Shown: positions 24,588-34,214 of the stretch, one piece after another
Numbering within the stretch: position 1 is the first letter of the stretch
Layout of the letters: every line of letters begins with the position of its first letter
Assembly (NCBI GenBank): GCA_022843145.1
Contig: JALHOF010000008.1
Location: 1-64,000 of the forward strand
DNA: 64,000 nt
Reading direction: 5' to 3'
From: Hyphomicrobium sp.
Lineage (GTDB): Bacteria; Pseudomonadota; Alphaproteobacteria; Rhizobiales; Hyphomicrobiaceae
The notes under the pieces: model-generated
Database searches by the model: none
The model's input: only the letters and a program-made list of their open reading frames with translations
What the model was told of the DNA's origin: nothing
Position numbers and translations under genes: made by a program

Positions 24588-25133
24588 ATGCGCCACGCTT
24601 TCCCAATCGCCGCCGTCGCCGCGTTGATCGCCTTGGGTTCCGTCACGCCCGCCGACGCCAAATGCACCCGGCTCGCCTTCTCGGTGAACGACTACGGTAA
24701 GGACGGCCCGATCAAGGACGCCAAGGCGCTGCTCGACAAGTACATCGCGCAGTGGACCGCCGAGCGCGGAATCAAAAACTATCGCACCGGCAAGAAGGAC
24801 GTGAACTGCGAGCTGTTCCTCGACGTGATCGTGTTCGACGAGCACACATGCCGCGCCGAAGCCAACGTCTGCTGGGACGAGAAGAACGTTGGTCCGGTGC
24901 CGAAGGCCGCCGCCGCCGATGGCGCGGCTCCCGCACCCGCTGCACCGAAGCCCAAGCCAGCCGCCAAGGCTGCCGCGCCCGCCGCAACCCCCGTGACGAC
25001 GGGAACGTTGCCCGCTCCAGTGCCGGCCAAGGTCGCCCCGCCAGCAGCGGCGCCGACGCCGATTGCGCCGGTTGCTCCGCCCGCCGCGACCCCGCCGCCG
25101 GCACCGCCAGCCGCCGCTGGCAGCGCCGGCTGA
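24588..25133 (+). CDS. Secreted protein with Ala/Pro-rich tail
   Basis: The 181-residue product has a signal peptide (MRHAFPIAAVAALIALGSVT) and a folded part of about 85 residues (residues 22-105). That part contains VNDYGKDGPIKDAKALLDKY, GIKNYRTGKKDVNCELFLDV and EHTCRAEANVCW with four Cys. The last 75 residues are nearly all Ala, Pro and Lys, a likely flexible linker or cell-wall-spanning tail. GAAGGA upstream of the ATG at 24588 supports the start. A terminator follows at 25169. I know no function for it. Confidence 0.7.
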   Translation: MRHAFPIAAVAALIALGSVTPADAKCTRLAFSVNDYGKDGPIKDAKALLDKYIAQWTAERGIKNYRTGKKDVNCELFLDVIVFDEHTCRAEANVCWDEKNVGPVPKAAAADGAAPAPAAPKPKPAAKAAAPAATPVTTGTLPAPVPAKVAPPAAAPTPIAPVAPPAATPPPAPPAAAGSAG

Positions 25134-25168
25134 GCGCAACACTTATCGCCATTTTCAGTTTGGAGAAC

Positions 25169-25199
25169 GCCCCGCACGGATCGCCGTCGCGGGGCTTTT
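25169..25199 (+). terminator. Rho-independent terminator
   Basis: Arms GCCCCGC (25169-25175) and GCGGGGC (25189-25195) are perfect, with a loop that can extend the pairing, followed directly by TTTT. It lies 36 bases after the stop of the 24588-25133 gene. Confidence 0.75.
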
Positions 25200-25230
25200 C
25201 CGTGGGTCGCAGCGTTGCGCCAGACGAAGA

Positions 25231-26036
25231 CTAGGTTTGAGACCGCACCAGCTGCAGCCGGTCGAGCCGCAACCGGTGCCGATCGTCAGTCAGCAGCCAC
25301 ACTGCCGCGAAGCCCGCCAGCACGACACTCAATGCTGTCGCAGCGCCGATTACGAACAGGATCAGCATCTGATATTTCGCCGCCTCCAGCGGATCGGCGC
25401 CAGCGAGAATTTGGCCCGTCATCATACCGGGAAGCGACACCACGCCCGCGACGGCCATGGCGTTGAGGATCGGCATCAGCCCGGTTTCAAGGCCGCGACG
25501 CAACACGCTATCAAAGGCCTGAAACCGCGTCGCGCCCAGCGCTAGCCGCGCCTCGATGCTGCCGCGCTCGCGCTCGGCGGCGGCCGTCACCGCATCGAGC
25601 ACGAGGCTCACGCCGGTCATTGCATTGCCGAGCACCATGCCCAGCACTGGCAGGAAGAACCGCGGCGACGTCCACGGCTCAGCGCCGATCAATCCCCCGA
25701 CCGCGATGACCGTGAAAGCCGTACCGACGAACAGCAGCGTACCCATGCCGACAGCGTAGGGTGCAACGCCCGCGAACCGACGGCGCTGTCGCGTGACCAC
25801 CTCATGCGCCGCGGCCGCCGCCATCACCAGCGCCATCGCGGCGGTCCACACGGGCGACGTCTGCTGGAACAGGATCTGCAACAGCCACCCGGCGAGCGCG
25901 AGCTGCACGACCATGCGCAACGCCGCCACCGCGAGCCGCTTCTCGAGCCCGAGCCGAAAACCCCATGACACCGCCACGTTGAGCAGCAGCAGGCTGGCAG
26001 CGATCGCGAGGTCGAGCGTGGTCAGTGCGGGCGCGT

Positions 26037-26040
<4 letters not shown>
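25231..26040 (-). CDS. fetB: FetB-like ABC exporter permease (UPF0014)
   Basis: The 269-residue protein has about seven hydrophobic segments. It carries the UPF0014/FetB signature around FLPVLGMVLGNAMTGVSLVL and SLPGMMTGQILAGADPLEAA. In E. coli FetA-FetB promotes iron export and resistance to oxidative stress; the metal here is inferred from that. Its ATG overlaps the end of the ATPase gene by four bases (ATGA type), so the two proteins are co-translated as one transporter of the inner membrane. Confidence 0.9.
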
Positions 26041-26681
<641 letters not shown>

Positions 26682-27033
26682 CCGATCGGCTCTCCCGGTA
26701 CTCCAGCCCTCGTTCCGGCCATCCGCGACGTTAGACGGATCGGCGCCGGCAAGCCACGCGATCAATCTGTGGACAACCGGAGTTGGCGCGTGGGTCCCCA
26801 CTTTCCCCGGGAAACCTGATTTTCAGTCCGCCAGCCTGTGGCCGAGACCTGTGTTCAGATCGCACCGATAAGCCTCTGAACGGCCAAGCAGTCAACGTGA
26901 CGCGTTGTAGGACCTATAAACATATTCATAGTTTCTAATTTGCTCCCCCGGCCATCGTGATAGCGGACGGTATCCAGCCGCGTGGGAGCAGGGCGGTCAC
27001 GCCGTAAGGCGCACGCAGGCAGCGAGGACGGAC

Positions 27034-28965
27034 ATGGACGGCACGCAGGGGCGGGACCTGCCGGAAAAGACCACCGTGAAATCGGTGGCGGCGGCGCCTG
27101 CCAAGCTCTTGGCTGATAAGCTTAAATGCCTAGCTGATGACCCAAAGTCGCAGCTTTACGCGCCGATTCTGTGTTGGTTGCCGAAATACAATCGCGAGGA
27201 TCTGTCGAGCGACCTCACCGCTGGCACGATCGTCGCCATCATGCTCATTCCGCAGGCCATGGCTTACGCGCTGCTGGCGGGCCTACCGCCAGAGATGGGC
27301 CTTTACGCCAGCATCATGCCGCTGATCGTCTACGCCATCTTCGGTACCAGCCGGTCGCTGGGTGTCGGCCCGGTCGCGATCGTGTCGTTGATGGTGTCGA
27401 GCACGCTCATGCCGATGGCGGCGCCGCGGAGCCCGGAATACATCGGCTATGCCCTGATGCTGTCGTTCCTGAGCGGCGTCTTCCTGCTCGCGCTCGGCGC
27501 ACTCAAGGCCGGATCGTTCACCAACTTCCTCAGTCATCCCGTCATTGCCGGATTCACCAGCGCGGCGGCGCTCATCATCGGCTTCAGCCAGTTCAAGCAT
27601 CTGCTGGGGATCGAGATCGAGCGCAGTGAATTCATTCCCATCATTTTGTGGCAGGCGGTCCAAAAGATCGACACCATCCACATTCCGACGCTGACCATCG
27701 CGGTGGGCGCGCTCCTGCTGCTGTTCGGACGCAACTGGATCGGCGCGACGCTGAAACGCGCCGGACTGCTCGATGACTTCTGGGCAGATATCCTGCCCAA
27801 GGCGATGCCTTTGGTGCTGGTCATCGTGTCGACGACGACGGTCTGGTATTACGATCTCGCCAGCAAGGGCGTACAGATCGTCGGCGAGATTCCGCAGGGC
27901 CTGCCGAGCTTCACGCTTCCGCCACTCGACCTCTCCGTGGTCGAGAAACTGTTGGTCGGCGCCTTCCTGATCGCCGTCGTCGGGTTCCTCGAAACCGTCT
28001 CGGTGGCGCGCACGCTGGCGGCCAAGCGCCGTCAGAAGATCGTGCCCGACCAGGAGCTCTTGGCCATGGGCGCCGCAAATGTCGCGTCCGCGTTGACCGG
28101 CGGCTATCCGGTCGCCGGCAGCTTCTCGCGCTCGGTCGTCAATTTCTCGTCGGGCGCTCAGACGCAGCTCTCCGGCCTCATCACTGTCGCCTTCATCGTG
28201 GTCACGCTGCTGGTGCTGACTCCGGCGCTCTACTTTCTGCCGAAGGCCGCGCTCGCCGCGATCATCGTCGTTGCGGTGTCGAGCCTCATCGACTTCCACC
28301 CCGTCGTTCACATGTGGCGCTACATGAAGCTCGATGCGGTGAGCTTCATCGGCACGTTCGTCGCCGTACTGCTGGTTGGTGTCGAAGAGGGCATCCTCGT
28401 CGGCATTGCAATGTCGTGCGTGTTCTTCCTGTGGCGCACCAGCCAGCCGGCACTGGTGATCATCGGCCGGCTCGGAAATTCGATGCTGTTCCGCGACGCG
28501 CGGTTCCACGAGGTGACGACCTACGACAACATCCTGATGCTGCGGCTAGACATGAGCCTCTATTTCGCCAATGCCGCGCACCTTGAAGACTTCGTGCTGC
28601 GCTACATTGCCGACCACCCGAAGGTGCAGCATTTCGTGCTGGTGTGCAGCTCCGTCAACATGATCGATGCCAGCGCGCTTGAAACGCTCGAGTCGCTGAA
28701 GTCCCGCCTGCAGGGCGGCGGCGTCACGATGCACCTTGCGGCCGTCAAGAGTTCGATCTTGCGCCGTCTCAAGGCCGTCGGTTTCTTCGAAAAGCTGGCG
28801 CCGGGACGTATTTTCCTGGCCCCACATCAGGCCGCCGAGGAGCTCAGCGTCGCGCCCGGATCATCCATCGCTGCCGACTCGGAACAGGCCACCAACAAGC
28901 AGGCGACCGCGCAGCCGCAACAACAGCCGCTCGATCTCAATGCCATCCCCGCGCCGCTGCGCTGA
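27034..28965 (+). CDS. SulP-family anion transporter with STAS domain
   Basis: The 643-residue protein has a cytoplasmic N-terminus, about eleven membrane segments (residues 55-460) with the SulP signature AIMLIPQAMAYALLAGLPPE and GTSRSLGVGPVAIVSLM, and a STAS domain (about 500-600, containing VCSSVNMIDASALETLESL). The Gln-rich tail is unusual. It differs from the other SulP protein in this window (5029-6717), so the two are not recent duplicates. Sulfate is a common substrate, but bicarbonate or other anions are possible. Confidence 0.9.
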   Translation: MDGTQGRDLPEKTTVKSVAAAPAKLLADKLKCLADDPKSQLYAPILCWLPKYNREDLSSDLTAGTIVAIMLIPQAMAYALLAGLPPEMGLYASIMPLIVYAIFGTSRSLGVGPVAIVSLMVSSTLMPMAAPRSPEYIGYALMLSFLSGVFLLALGALKAGSFTNFLSHPVIAGFTSAAALIIGFSQFKHLLGIEIERSEFIPIILWQAVQKIDTIHIPTLTIAVGALLLLFGRNWIGATLKRAGLLDDFWADILPKAMPLVLVIVSTTTVWYYDLASKGVQIVGEIPQGLPSFTLPPLDLSVVEKLLVGAFLIAVVGFLETVSVARTLAAKRRQKIVPDQELLAMGAANVASALTGGYPVAGSFSRSVVNFSSGAQTQLSGLITVAFIVVTLLVLTPALYFLPKAALAAIIVVAVSSLIDFHPVVHMWRYMKLDAVSFIGTFVAVLLVGVEEGILVGIAMSCVFFLWRTSQPALVIIGRLGNSMLFRDARFHEVTTYDNILMLRLDMSLYFANAAHLEDFVLRYIADHPKVQHFVLVCSSVNMIDASALETLESLKSRLQGGGVTMHLAAVKSSILRRLKAVGFFEKLAPGRIFLAPHQAAEELSVAPGSSIAADSEQATNKQATAQPQQQPLDLNAIPAPLR

Positions 28966-28973
28966 GGCGGCGA

Positions 28974-29342
28974 TCAAACGCCCGCGTAGATCTCGCTCAG
29001 CTTCGTGTCGATGCTCTGGCGGTCGAAAGGCTTCATGAGGAACGTGTCGGCGCCGGCGGCGAAAGCGCGGCTGATGTCGACGCTGTCGTATTCCGTCGTG
29101 CAGTAGATGATCACCGGACGTCGATCGCTTCGAATGGCCCGGATCGCCGAAATTGTCTCGATCGCGCTCGAGCCCGGCATCTGCCAGTCAAGAAGGATCA
29201 GGTCGGGCATCTCGTTCCGGCATGCTTCGAGGGCCTGTTGCGCAGTCTCGGCCTCGTCCACGGTATAGCGCATGCTCTCGATGATGTGCCGCGCGATCTT
29301 GCGGATCACGCTCGCGTCGTCGACGACCAGACAGATCTTCAT
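28974..29342 (-). CDS. CheY-like single-domain response regulator near chpT
   Basis: The 122-residue receiver domain has the acidic pair D8-D9, phosphoacceptor D52 (LILLDWQMPG), switch residues near T82-T83 and K104 (FLMKPF). No output domain follows, so it acts by protein contact or as a phosphate sink. It lies 193 bases downstream of chpT on the same strand, with a perfect CtrA-type site between them. A part in the CtrA phosphorelay is therefore likely but unproven; it is not obviously CpdR or DivK from sequence. Confidence 0.85.
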   Translation of the reverse strand: MKICLVVDDASVIRKIARHIIESMRYTVDEAETAQQALEACRNEMPDLILLDWQMPGSSAIETISAIRAIRSDRRPVIIYCTTEYDSVDISRAFAAGADTFLMKPFDRQSIDTKLSEIYAGV

Positions 29343-29448
29343 GTGGACTGCCCCAAATCAAAGAAAAGAGCTGGCGCGCGACCCGCTGGACCGCGAGCCG
29401 CCCGGCGAACGGAGCGCCGAGCGTAGATCGCATAGTGCTGTGACGTGG

Positions 29449-29463
29449 TTAACCGGCCGTTAA
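29449..29463. promoter_or_regulatory. CtrA-type binding site, full consensus
   Basis: TTAA-CCGGCCG-TTAAC matches the CtrA box TTAA-N7-TTAAC at every defined position. It sits 107 bases upstream of the CheY-like gene (start 29342) and between it and chpT. The consensus is established in Caulobacter and rhizobia; binding here is inferred. Confidence 0.65.
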
Positions 29464-29535
29464 CGCTTAGTGCGTCTGCGGCCGGCTCGAGCATGCTCCA
29501 TATGAACGAACGATCGCGCGCGACGTTGCGCGACG

Positions 29536-30177
29536 TCAGCTCGGCTTGGCGGACAACAGGATGTCGGCCTGATCCTTGAGGATCTCGATCCGCATTCCAG
29601 CGGTGCCGGCCAGCCGCCATGTGTAGTAGGCCTGGATCGTCATTGCATCGAGCGCGGGCGGTGAACTGCCGGCGACGAAGTCGGTGAGGTATTGCGGCGG
29701 ACGCGCGCCCGTGCCGCGGCAGCGGATGAGGAAGCTCGGGTTTTCCAGCGTCCCCGCCATGCCGACTTCGATATCGCCGCCGCGCGGAAGCGCCGTTATA
29801 GCGCTCGCCACGAGGTTGAGCAGGAGCTTGACCTTGTCCTTGCCCATGTAGCCCGGAATGCCGCGCCAGCTGAGCTTGTGCTTGCCGTTACCGACGAACC
29901 CGCGCGAGATCTGCTCAGCCGTGCCGAGGTCGATCATCGCGCCGGCCGAGCCCGCAGCACCGAACGCGAACCGGGCGAATTGCAACCTTGCCGAAGCCTG
30001 CTCGGTGACGTTTCGGATTACGTCGAGCGCATAGTTCTTCGCTTCCTGGTCGTCGTCTTCGTCGAGAATTTCGAGACCATTGTAGATCGCGCCCACCGGA
30101 CCGATGACGTCATGACAGATTTTGCTCGAGATCAACGCCGCGAGTTCGAGATCGGACGGTTGTATGCGCTGGTTCAT
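29536..30177 (-). CDS. chpT: Histidine phosphotransferase ChpT
   Basis: The 213-residue protein begins with a helical hairpin containing the ChpT phosphorylation motif SKICHDVIGPVGAIYNGLE (H22), then a degenerate ATPase-like domain (KVKLLLNLVASAITALPRGG). ChpT passes phosphate from the CckA kinase to CtrA and CpdR and so controls cell-cycle transcription in Alphaproteobacteria. Length and motif match the family well. The ATG at 30177 gives the standard start. A CheY-like gene follows downstream. Confidence 0.93.
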   Translation of the reverse strand: MNQRIQPSDLELAALISSKICHDVIGPVGAIYNGLEILDEDDDQEAKNYALDVIRNVTEQASARLQFARFAFGAAGSAGAMIDLGTAEQISRGFVGNGKHKLSWRGIPGYMGKDKVKLLLNLVASAITALPRGGDIEVGMAGTLENPSFLIRCRGTGARPPQYLTDFVAGSSPPALDAMTIQAYYTWRLAGTAGMRIEILKDQADILLSAKPS

Positions 30178-30456
30178 GGTGTGCCCCTCAGGTCTCGTGT
30201 GGCTCGCGGTGCGCGAGCGCTTTCAGGTACGAGCGTGCGGCGGCTCGGGCACATCGGTGCCCACGCGAGCCAAACAGGGGCCGCTTGCAAATCAGTTGTC
30301 CACAGAGATACACGCGCCCGCTTCGGGTTGCAAAGGCCGATCACGTCCATATTGCGTGACGATGCTTTTGCTCCGGACTTGCGCTATTGCGGCCACGTCG
30401 GCGGACCTTTCGAGCTTAGACTGACCAACGAATCAATCCGTGGAGTCGTTCTTCCC

Positions 30457-31308
30457 ATGCGCGGCACCTTTCACTACGCAGGCAATCCCCGCGCCCTCGC
30501 GCCGCGCGGTCTGGCCACCGCACTTCTGGCTCCTATCCTCGCGGCCGGGCGCATCGAGATCGACTATCAGCGCCGCGGCGTTGCCGTCGAACGCAAGGCC
30601 GACCGCTCGCCCGTCACCGCCGCCGACCGCGAAGCCGAGAAAATAGTTGTCGGGGCGCTCGCGGTGATCGCCCCCGATACGCCGGTCGTCGCCGAAGAAG
30701 CCGCCGCCGCTGGCGGACTGCCGCCACCGGCCGAGACGTATTTCCTCGTCGATCCTCTCGATGGCACCCGCGATTTCGTCGAAGGGTCGCCCGACTACAC
30801 GGTCAACGTCGCTCTCGTCCGCGATGGCCATCCCGTCTTCGGCATGATCCTCGCCCCGGCGCGCGGCGAACTCTATGTCGCGCTCGGGCCAGGGCAGGCC
30901 ATGATGGCGCATGTCGACATGGAGGCCGCTGCCGTTGCGTCCCCGGACTTCGCGGCACTGGCCTGGACGCCGATTTCGGTACGCACGCCGCCGCCGGACG
31001 GCCTCGTCGCGCTGATGAGCCCGTGGCGCCCGGCCGAGCCAGTCGAAACGTGGCTCAGCGGCCGACCGGTGGCGGGGCGCCGCATGGCTGGATCGTCCTA
31101 CAAATTCTGCCTGCTCGCACGCGGAGATGGCGACGTCTACCCGCAGCCCGGCCCAACGAGCGAGTGGGACACCGCCGCCGGTCAGGCGATCGTGGAAGCC
31201 GCTGGCGGCGTCGTGCTGACGCGCGACGGGCAGCGGCTCGGCTATGGCTCGGGTGCGACCAACTACGGGAATCCGCCGTTCATTGCCTGGGGACAGCCGC
31301 CAGGCTAG
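30457..31308 (+). CDS. cysQ: 3'(2'),5'-bisphosphate nucleotidase (CysQ, inositol-monophosphatase fold)
   Basis: The 283-residue protein has the metal-binding motifs of the family: EE in VVAEEAAAAGG, DPLDGTRDFVEGSPDYTVNV (D-P-x-D-G-T) and the C-terminal EWDTAAGQAIVEAAGG. CysQ hydrolyses 3'-phosphoadenosine 5'-phosphate to AMP during sulfate assimilation. The start at ATG 30457 has GGAG about 12 bases before it. The frame is open much further upstream, but that part overlaps chpT on the other strand and lacks similarity. An inositol-phosphatase specificity is the main alternative. Confidence 0.9.
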   Translation: MRGTFHYAGNPRALAPRGLATALLAPILAAGRIEIDYQRRGVAVERKADRSPVTAADREAEKIVVGALAVIAPDTPVVAEEAAAAGGLPPPAETYFLVDPLDGTRDFVEGSPDYTVNVALVRDGHPVFGMILAPARGELYVALGPGQAMMAHVDMEAAAVASPDFAALAWTPISVRTPPPDGLVALMSPWRPAEPVETWLSGRPVAGRRMAGSSYKFCLLARGDGDVYPQPGPTSEWDTAAGQAIVEAAGGVVLTRDGQRLGYGSGATNYGNPPFIAWGQPPG

Positions 31309-31432
31309 CGCCCGGAGCGTTTTTTGCGCCACCCCTCAGCCATACTTCCGCGATACTTTTTGACCAGATCGTATGCGTGATTCTCTTTGCCCGCGGCGAC
31401 GCGCCCGGGCCCAACAGCGGATGGAATGACCG

Positions 31433-32410
31433 ATGCGGTCGCTCGAATTCATCTCCCACGCAGCCGTCCGTGGTCTGGCAGCCACGGTGATCGCGGCCCT
31501 CGTCGCAACTACCGCGGCGGCCCAGGATCGTTTGCCTTGGCAGAACCGCGAGGCTGGCGGCGGCACCGAGCAGTCTCAAAACACCTATGGCAGCGGCAGC
31601 GTCTACCGCCCGGTGCAATCTGGAGAGCCTGACAGTTCGGCCGGTGGTGCAAGCCCGGGCGCTGACGGTGTCTATCGCCCTCGCGGCAACAACGACGCGT
31701 ACACCCCACCTCCGGACACCTACCAGCGCGACGATCGCAATTCGGCGCCGTCCCGCAGCGGCGGCGATGCCTATAGCCCGCCCCGCAACAGTGGCTATGA
31801 CGCGCCGCGTTCGTCCGGTCAGCAGTACGGCGAACCCTATGCCCCTCCGCGCGGCGGCGACTATCGCGACAGTGACCGCTACGATGACGGCCGCGGCGAC
31901 CGATACGATGGCGGGCCACGGCGGGGCGGTACGTACAGCGAAGGCGAAATCATGCGCGCCGGGCACGGCTTTTTCGGCTCGGTCAGTCAAGGCCTCGCCA
32001 GCGCGGTCGAGTACGTCTTCCAGAAAGCCGGGCGCCCGAACGGCTACATCCTCGGAGAGGATGCCGGTGGCGCGATCGTCGCCGGCCTGCGCTACGGCGA
32101 GGGCCGCCTCTACACCAAGGACGCGGGCGAATACCCGGTCTACTGGCAAGGCCCGTCGCTGGGTTATGACTTTGGAGCCGAAGGTTCGAAGACCATGGTG
32201 CTGGTCTACAACCTTCGTGATCCGGCCGACATCTACAATAGATTTGGCGGCGTTCAGGGCTCGGCGTATCTTGTCGGCGGCGTCGGGGTGCAATTCCAGA
32301 AGCACGACGACGTGGTGCTGGCGCCCATCCGGTCCGGCGTCGGTTTGCGGCTGGGTGCCAACGTCGGATATTTGAAGTATACGCGGAAGCCGACGTGGAA
32401 CCCGTTCTGA
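31433..32410 (+). CDS. DUF1134 exported protein with disordered N-terminal region
   Basis: The 325-residue protein has a signal peptide (AAVRGLAATVIAALVATTAA). A long low-complexity middle (residues about 32-170) is rich in Gly, Tyr, Pro, Asp, Arg and Ser, and a C-terminal DUF1134 domain (about 172-325) contains VYNLRDPADIYNRFGGVQGS and VGVQFQKHDDVVLAPIRSG. DUF1134 proteins are common in Alphaproteobacteria and lack a firm function, though they resemble YSC84-like lipid-binding modules. The disordered linker is longer than I usually expect. Confidence 0.85.
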   Translation: MRSLEFISHAAVRGLAATVIAALVATTAAAQDRLPWQNREAGGGTEQSQNTYGSGSVYRPVQSGEPDSSAGGASPGADGVYRPRGNNDAYTPPPDTYQRDDRNSAPSRSGGDAYSPPRNSGYDAPRSSGQQYGEPYAPPRGGDYRDSDRYDDGRGDRYDGGPRRGGTYSEGEIMRAGHGFFGSVSQGLASAVEYVFQKAGRPNGYILGEDAGGAIVAGLRYGEGRLYTKDAGEYPVYWQGPSLGYDFGAEGSKTMVLVYNLRDPADIYNRFGGVQGSAYLVGGVGVQFQKHDDVVLAPIRSGVGLRLGANVGYLKYTRKPTWNPF

Positions 32411-32703
32411 GTCGGCGGCAGCCGTCTTGGTACTGACGCGGTCGCCCAGATCGAGCCGATCATGGCCGATTTGGCGTCCGCGCATTCAATACGGACCTGT
32501 CGATGGGGCCGGACTTAACGGGTCGAAGATGGCGATCCCTTTCGCCGAGAGGAACGAGTGCGCGAGCGGCATTTGACCCCGTTTGATCTGCCGGCCTCGC
32601 TTCCGGACAGCCCTGGCCCGCGCGCCCGGCACCGCGGTGCTGCGAATTCGCACCTTTCCATCTGCGCTATGACGCCCGCCAAGCCCAGCCGCGGAGCGCG
32701 TCG

Positions 32704-34206
32704 GTGATCAATATCCTCTCGGTAATGCTCGTCTCGCTCGGCTTCCTGGCTGCGGTGCTGATCGCGCTTCTGGTTGCACCGGCCTACCGCCGCCGCGCGG
32801 TGAGGCTGACCACCGACGAAATCAAGCGGTCGATGCCGCTTACGGAAGCCGAGATCCGCGCCGACAAGGACCGCATTCGCGCCGAGTATGCGATCCAGCT
32901 GCATGAGTTCGAGCGCAAACTCGAGAACGCATCGCTCGATGCCGCGCGGCAGTCGGTCGAGATCAACCGCCGCGACGCCATGATCAGCGGCCTCGAAGGC
33001 GAGATCGGCAAACTCAAGACCAATCTCGACGAATACGAGAACGCGCGCCGCGTGCTCGAGCATACCGTCATGGACCGCCTGCCTAAGGTCGAGCACCGGC
33101 TGGCCGAAGCCAAGAAGCTGCTTTTCCAGCGCGACCGGGAGATCTCGATACTCACCCAGTCCGCCGACAAGCAAGGCCGCGCGCTCGACGAAGCGACTCA
33201 AATCAACACCCAGCAGCGCGACGAGATCCACCGCCTCAATGCGGCGATCACCACCCGGGTCGCCCGCAACCGCGAGGGCCTCGGCGACTCGCGATTCGAC
33301 GGCGAGGTCGCGCTGCGTTCTGAAATCGAGGCGTTGCGCGCGAAGACCCGCGATCAGGCGAGCCTCATCACCCGCCTGCAAACGCTGCTGGTCCGTGCGG
33401 GCATCGCGGCAGATGGCGTCGCACTGCGGACCAGCGTCGGATCATCGGTAGAGATCGGCGCGGCAGACAGCGAGCTCGTGCGGCTGCGCAGCGATTTGAG
33501 CGACGCCGAAGGTGCCTTGCGTTCGGCGCAGGCCTCCGCGAACGCTTCTCCGTCACAATCTGGATCGGCGATCGAATCCGAACTGCGCGCACTGAAATCC
33601 GAGACGCGCGATCAGGCCGCTGAAATCGCCCGCCTCAAGGCCGCGCTCGCCACGTTCGAAGCCGGTGAAACGGACGAACGCGGACAGGCGAAAGACAGCA
33701 AGATCGCGATGAAGGCCCGGCTCGCGTCATTGCAGGCCGAGAACGAGACGCAAGTCGTCACCATTCAAAGCCTGCGCACGGAGATCGCCGGCACCAACGA
33801 GCGTCTGGCACGACAGGCCGCCCACTTCCGCGACGAGATGCGCCGCCTCGGCGCGGGCACGGTGCCGGCATCGGTCGATCCGCGCCGGACGGCATACGAG
33901 GAGCCGCAGCGCCGTTCGCTGACCGACCGGATCAACGAGCCGCGTCCGCGCGTCGTCAGCGGCGCCCCTGAGGCTGTGGCCACATCAACGGCTCGCCCCG
34001 CAGCGGTCTCGTCAATCGGATCGCGTTCCACCGACATTGGTACCGGGAACGGGGCCAACGGGAATGGGCACGGAACAAACATCGGGTCCGATACCGTTGC
34101 CTCGGTCGAACCTCCGGCCGCGGAAACATCGCCGCCAGCCGAGAAGCCGGCGCGCCGCTCTCGGCTGCTGGAGCGCTTGACGGGGACAGAAACGCCCGGA
34201 GGCTGA
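32704..34206 (+). CDS. Membrane-anchored coiled-coil protein
   Basis: From a GTG at 32704 the protein is 500 residues. A single N-terminal membrane helix (ILSVMLVSLGFLAAVLIALL) is followed by a very long charged helical region (about 35-400) with heptad-like Leu/Ile spacing and many Glu, Arg and Lys. The C-terminal tail is Pro/Ser/Gly-rich with a G-N-G-A-N-G-N-G-H-G run. It probably projects into the cytoplasm as a scaffold. The family is not recognised by name. It is followed in the opposite direction by an M23 peptidase gene, which hints at a cell-envelope job. Confidence 0.7.
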   Translation: MINILSVMLVSLGFLAAVLIALLVAPAYRRRAVRLTTDEIKRSMPLTEAEIRADKDRIRAEYAIQLHEFERKLENASLDAARQSVEINRRDAMISGLEGEIGKLKTNLDEYENARRVLEHTVMDRLPKVEHRLAEAKKLLFQRDREISILTQSADKQGRALDEATQINTQQRDEIHRLNAAITTRVARNREGLGDSRFDGEVALRSEIEALRAKTRDQASLITRLQTLLVRAGIAADGVALRTSVGSSVEIGAADSELVRLRSDLSDAEGALRSAQASANASPSQSGSAIESELRALKSETRDQAAEIARLKAALATFEAGETDERGQAKDSKIAMKARLASLQAENETQVVTIQSLRTEIAGTNERLARQAAHFRDEMRRLGAGTVPASVDPRRTAYEEPQRRSLTDRINEPRPRVVSGAPEAVATSTARPAAVSSIGSRSTDIGTGNGANGNGHGTNIGSDTVASVEPPAAETSPPAEKPARRSRLLERLTGTETPGG

Positions 34207-34214
34207 TCCGCGTC

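Noticed and set aside
27283-28509. Long minus-strand frame opposite the SulP gene
   Set aside because: It is a shadow of the real gene, with no start signal and Asp/Arg/His-rich composition from reverse reading.
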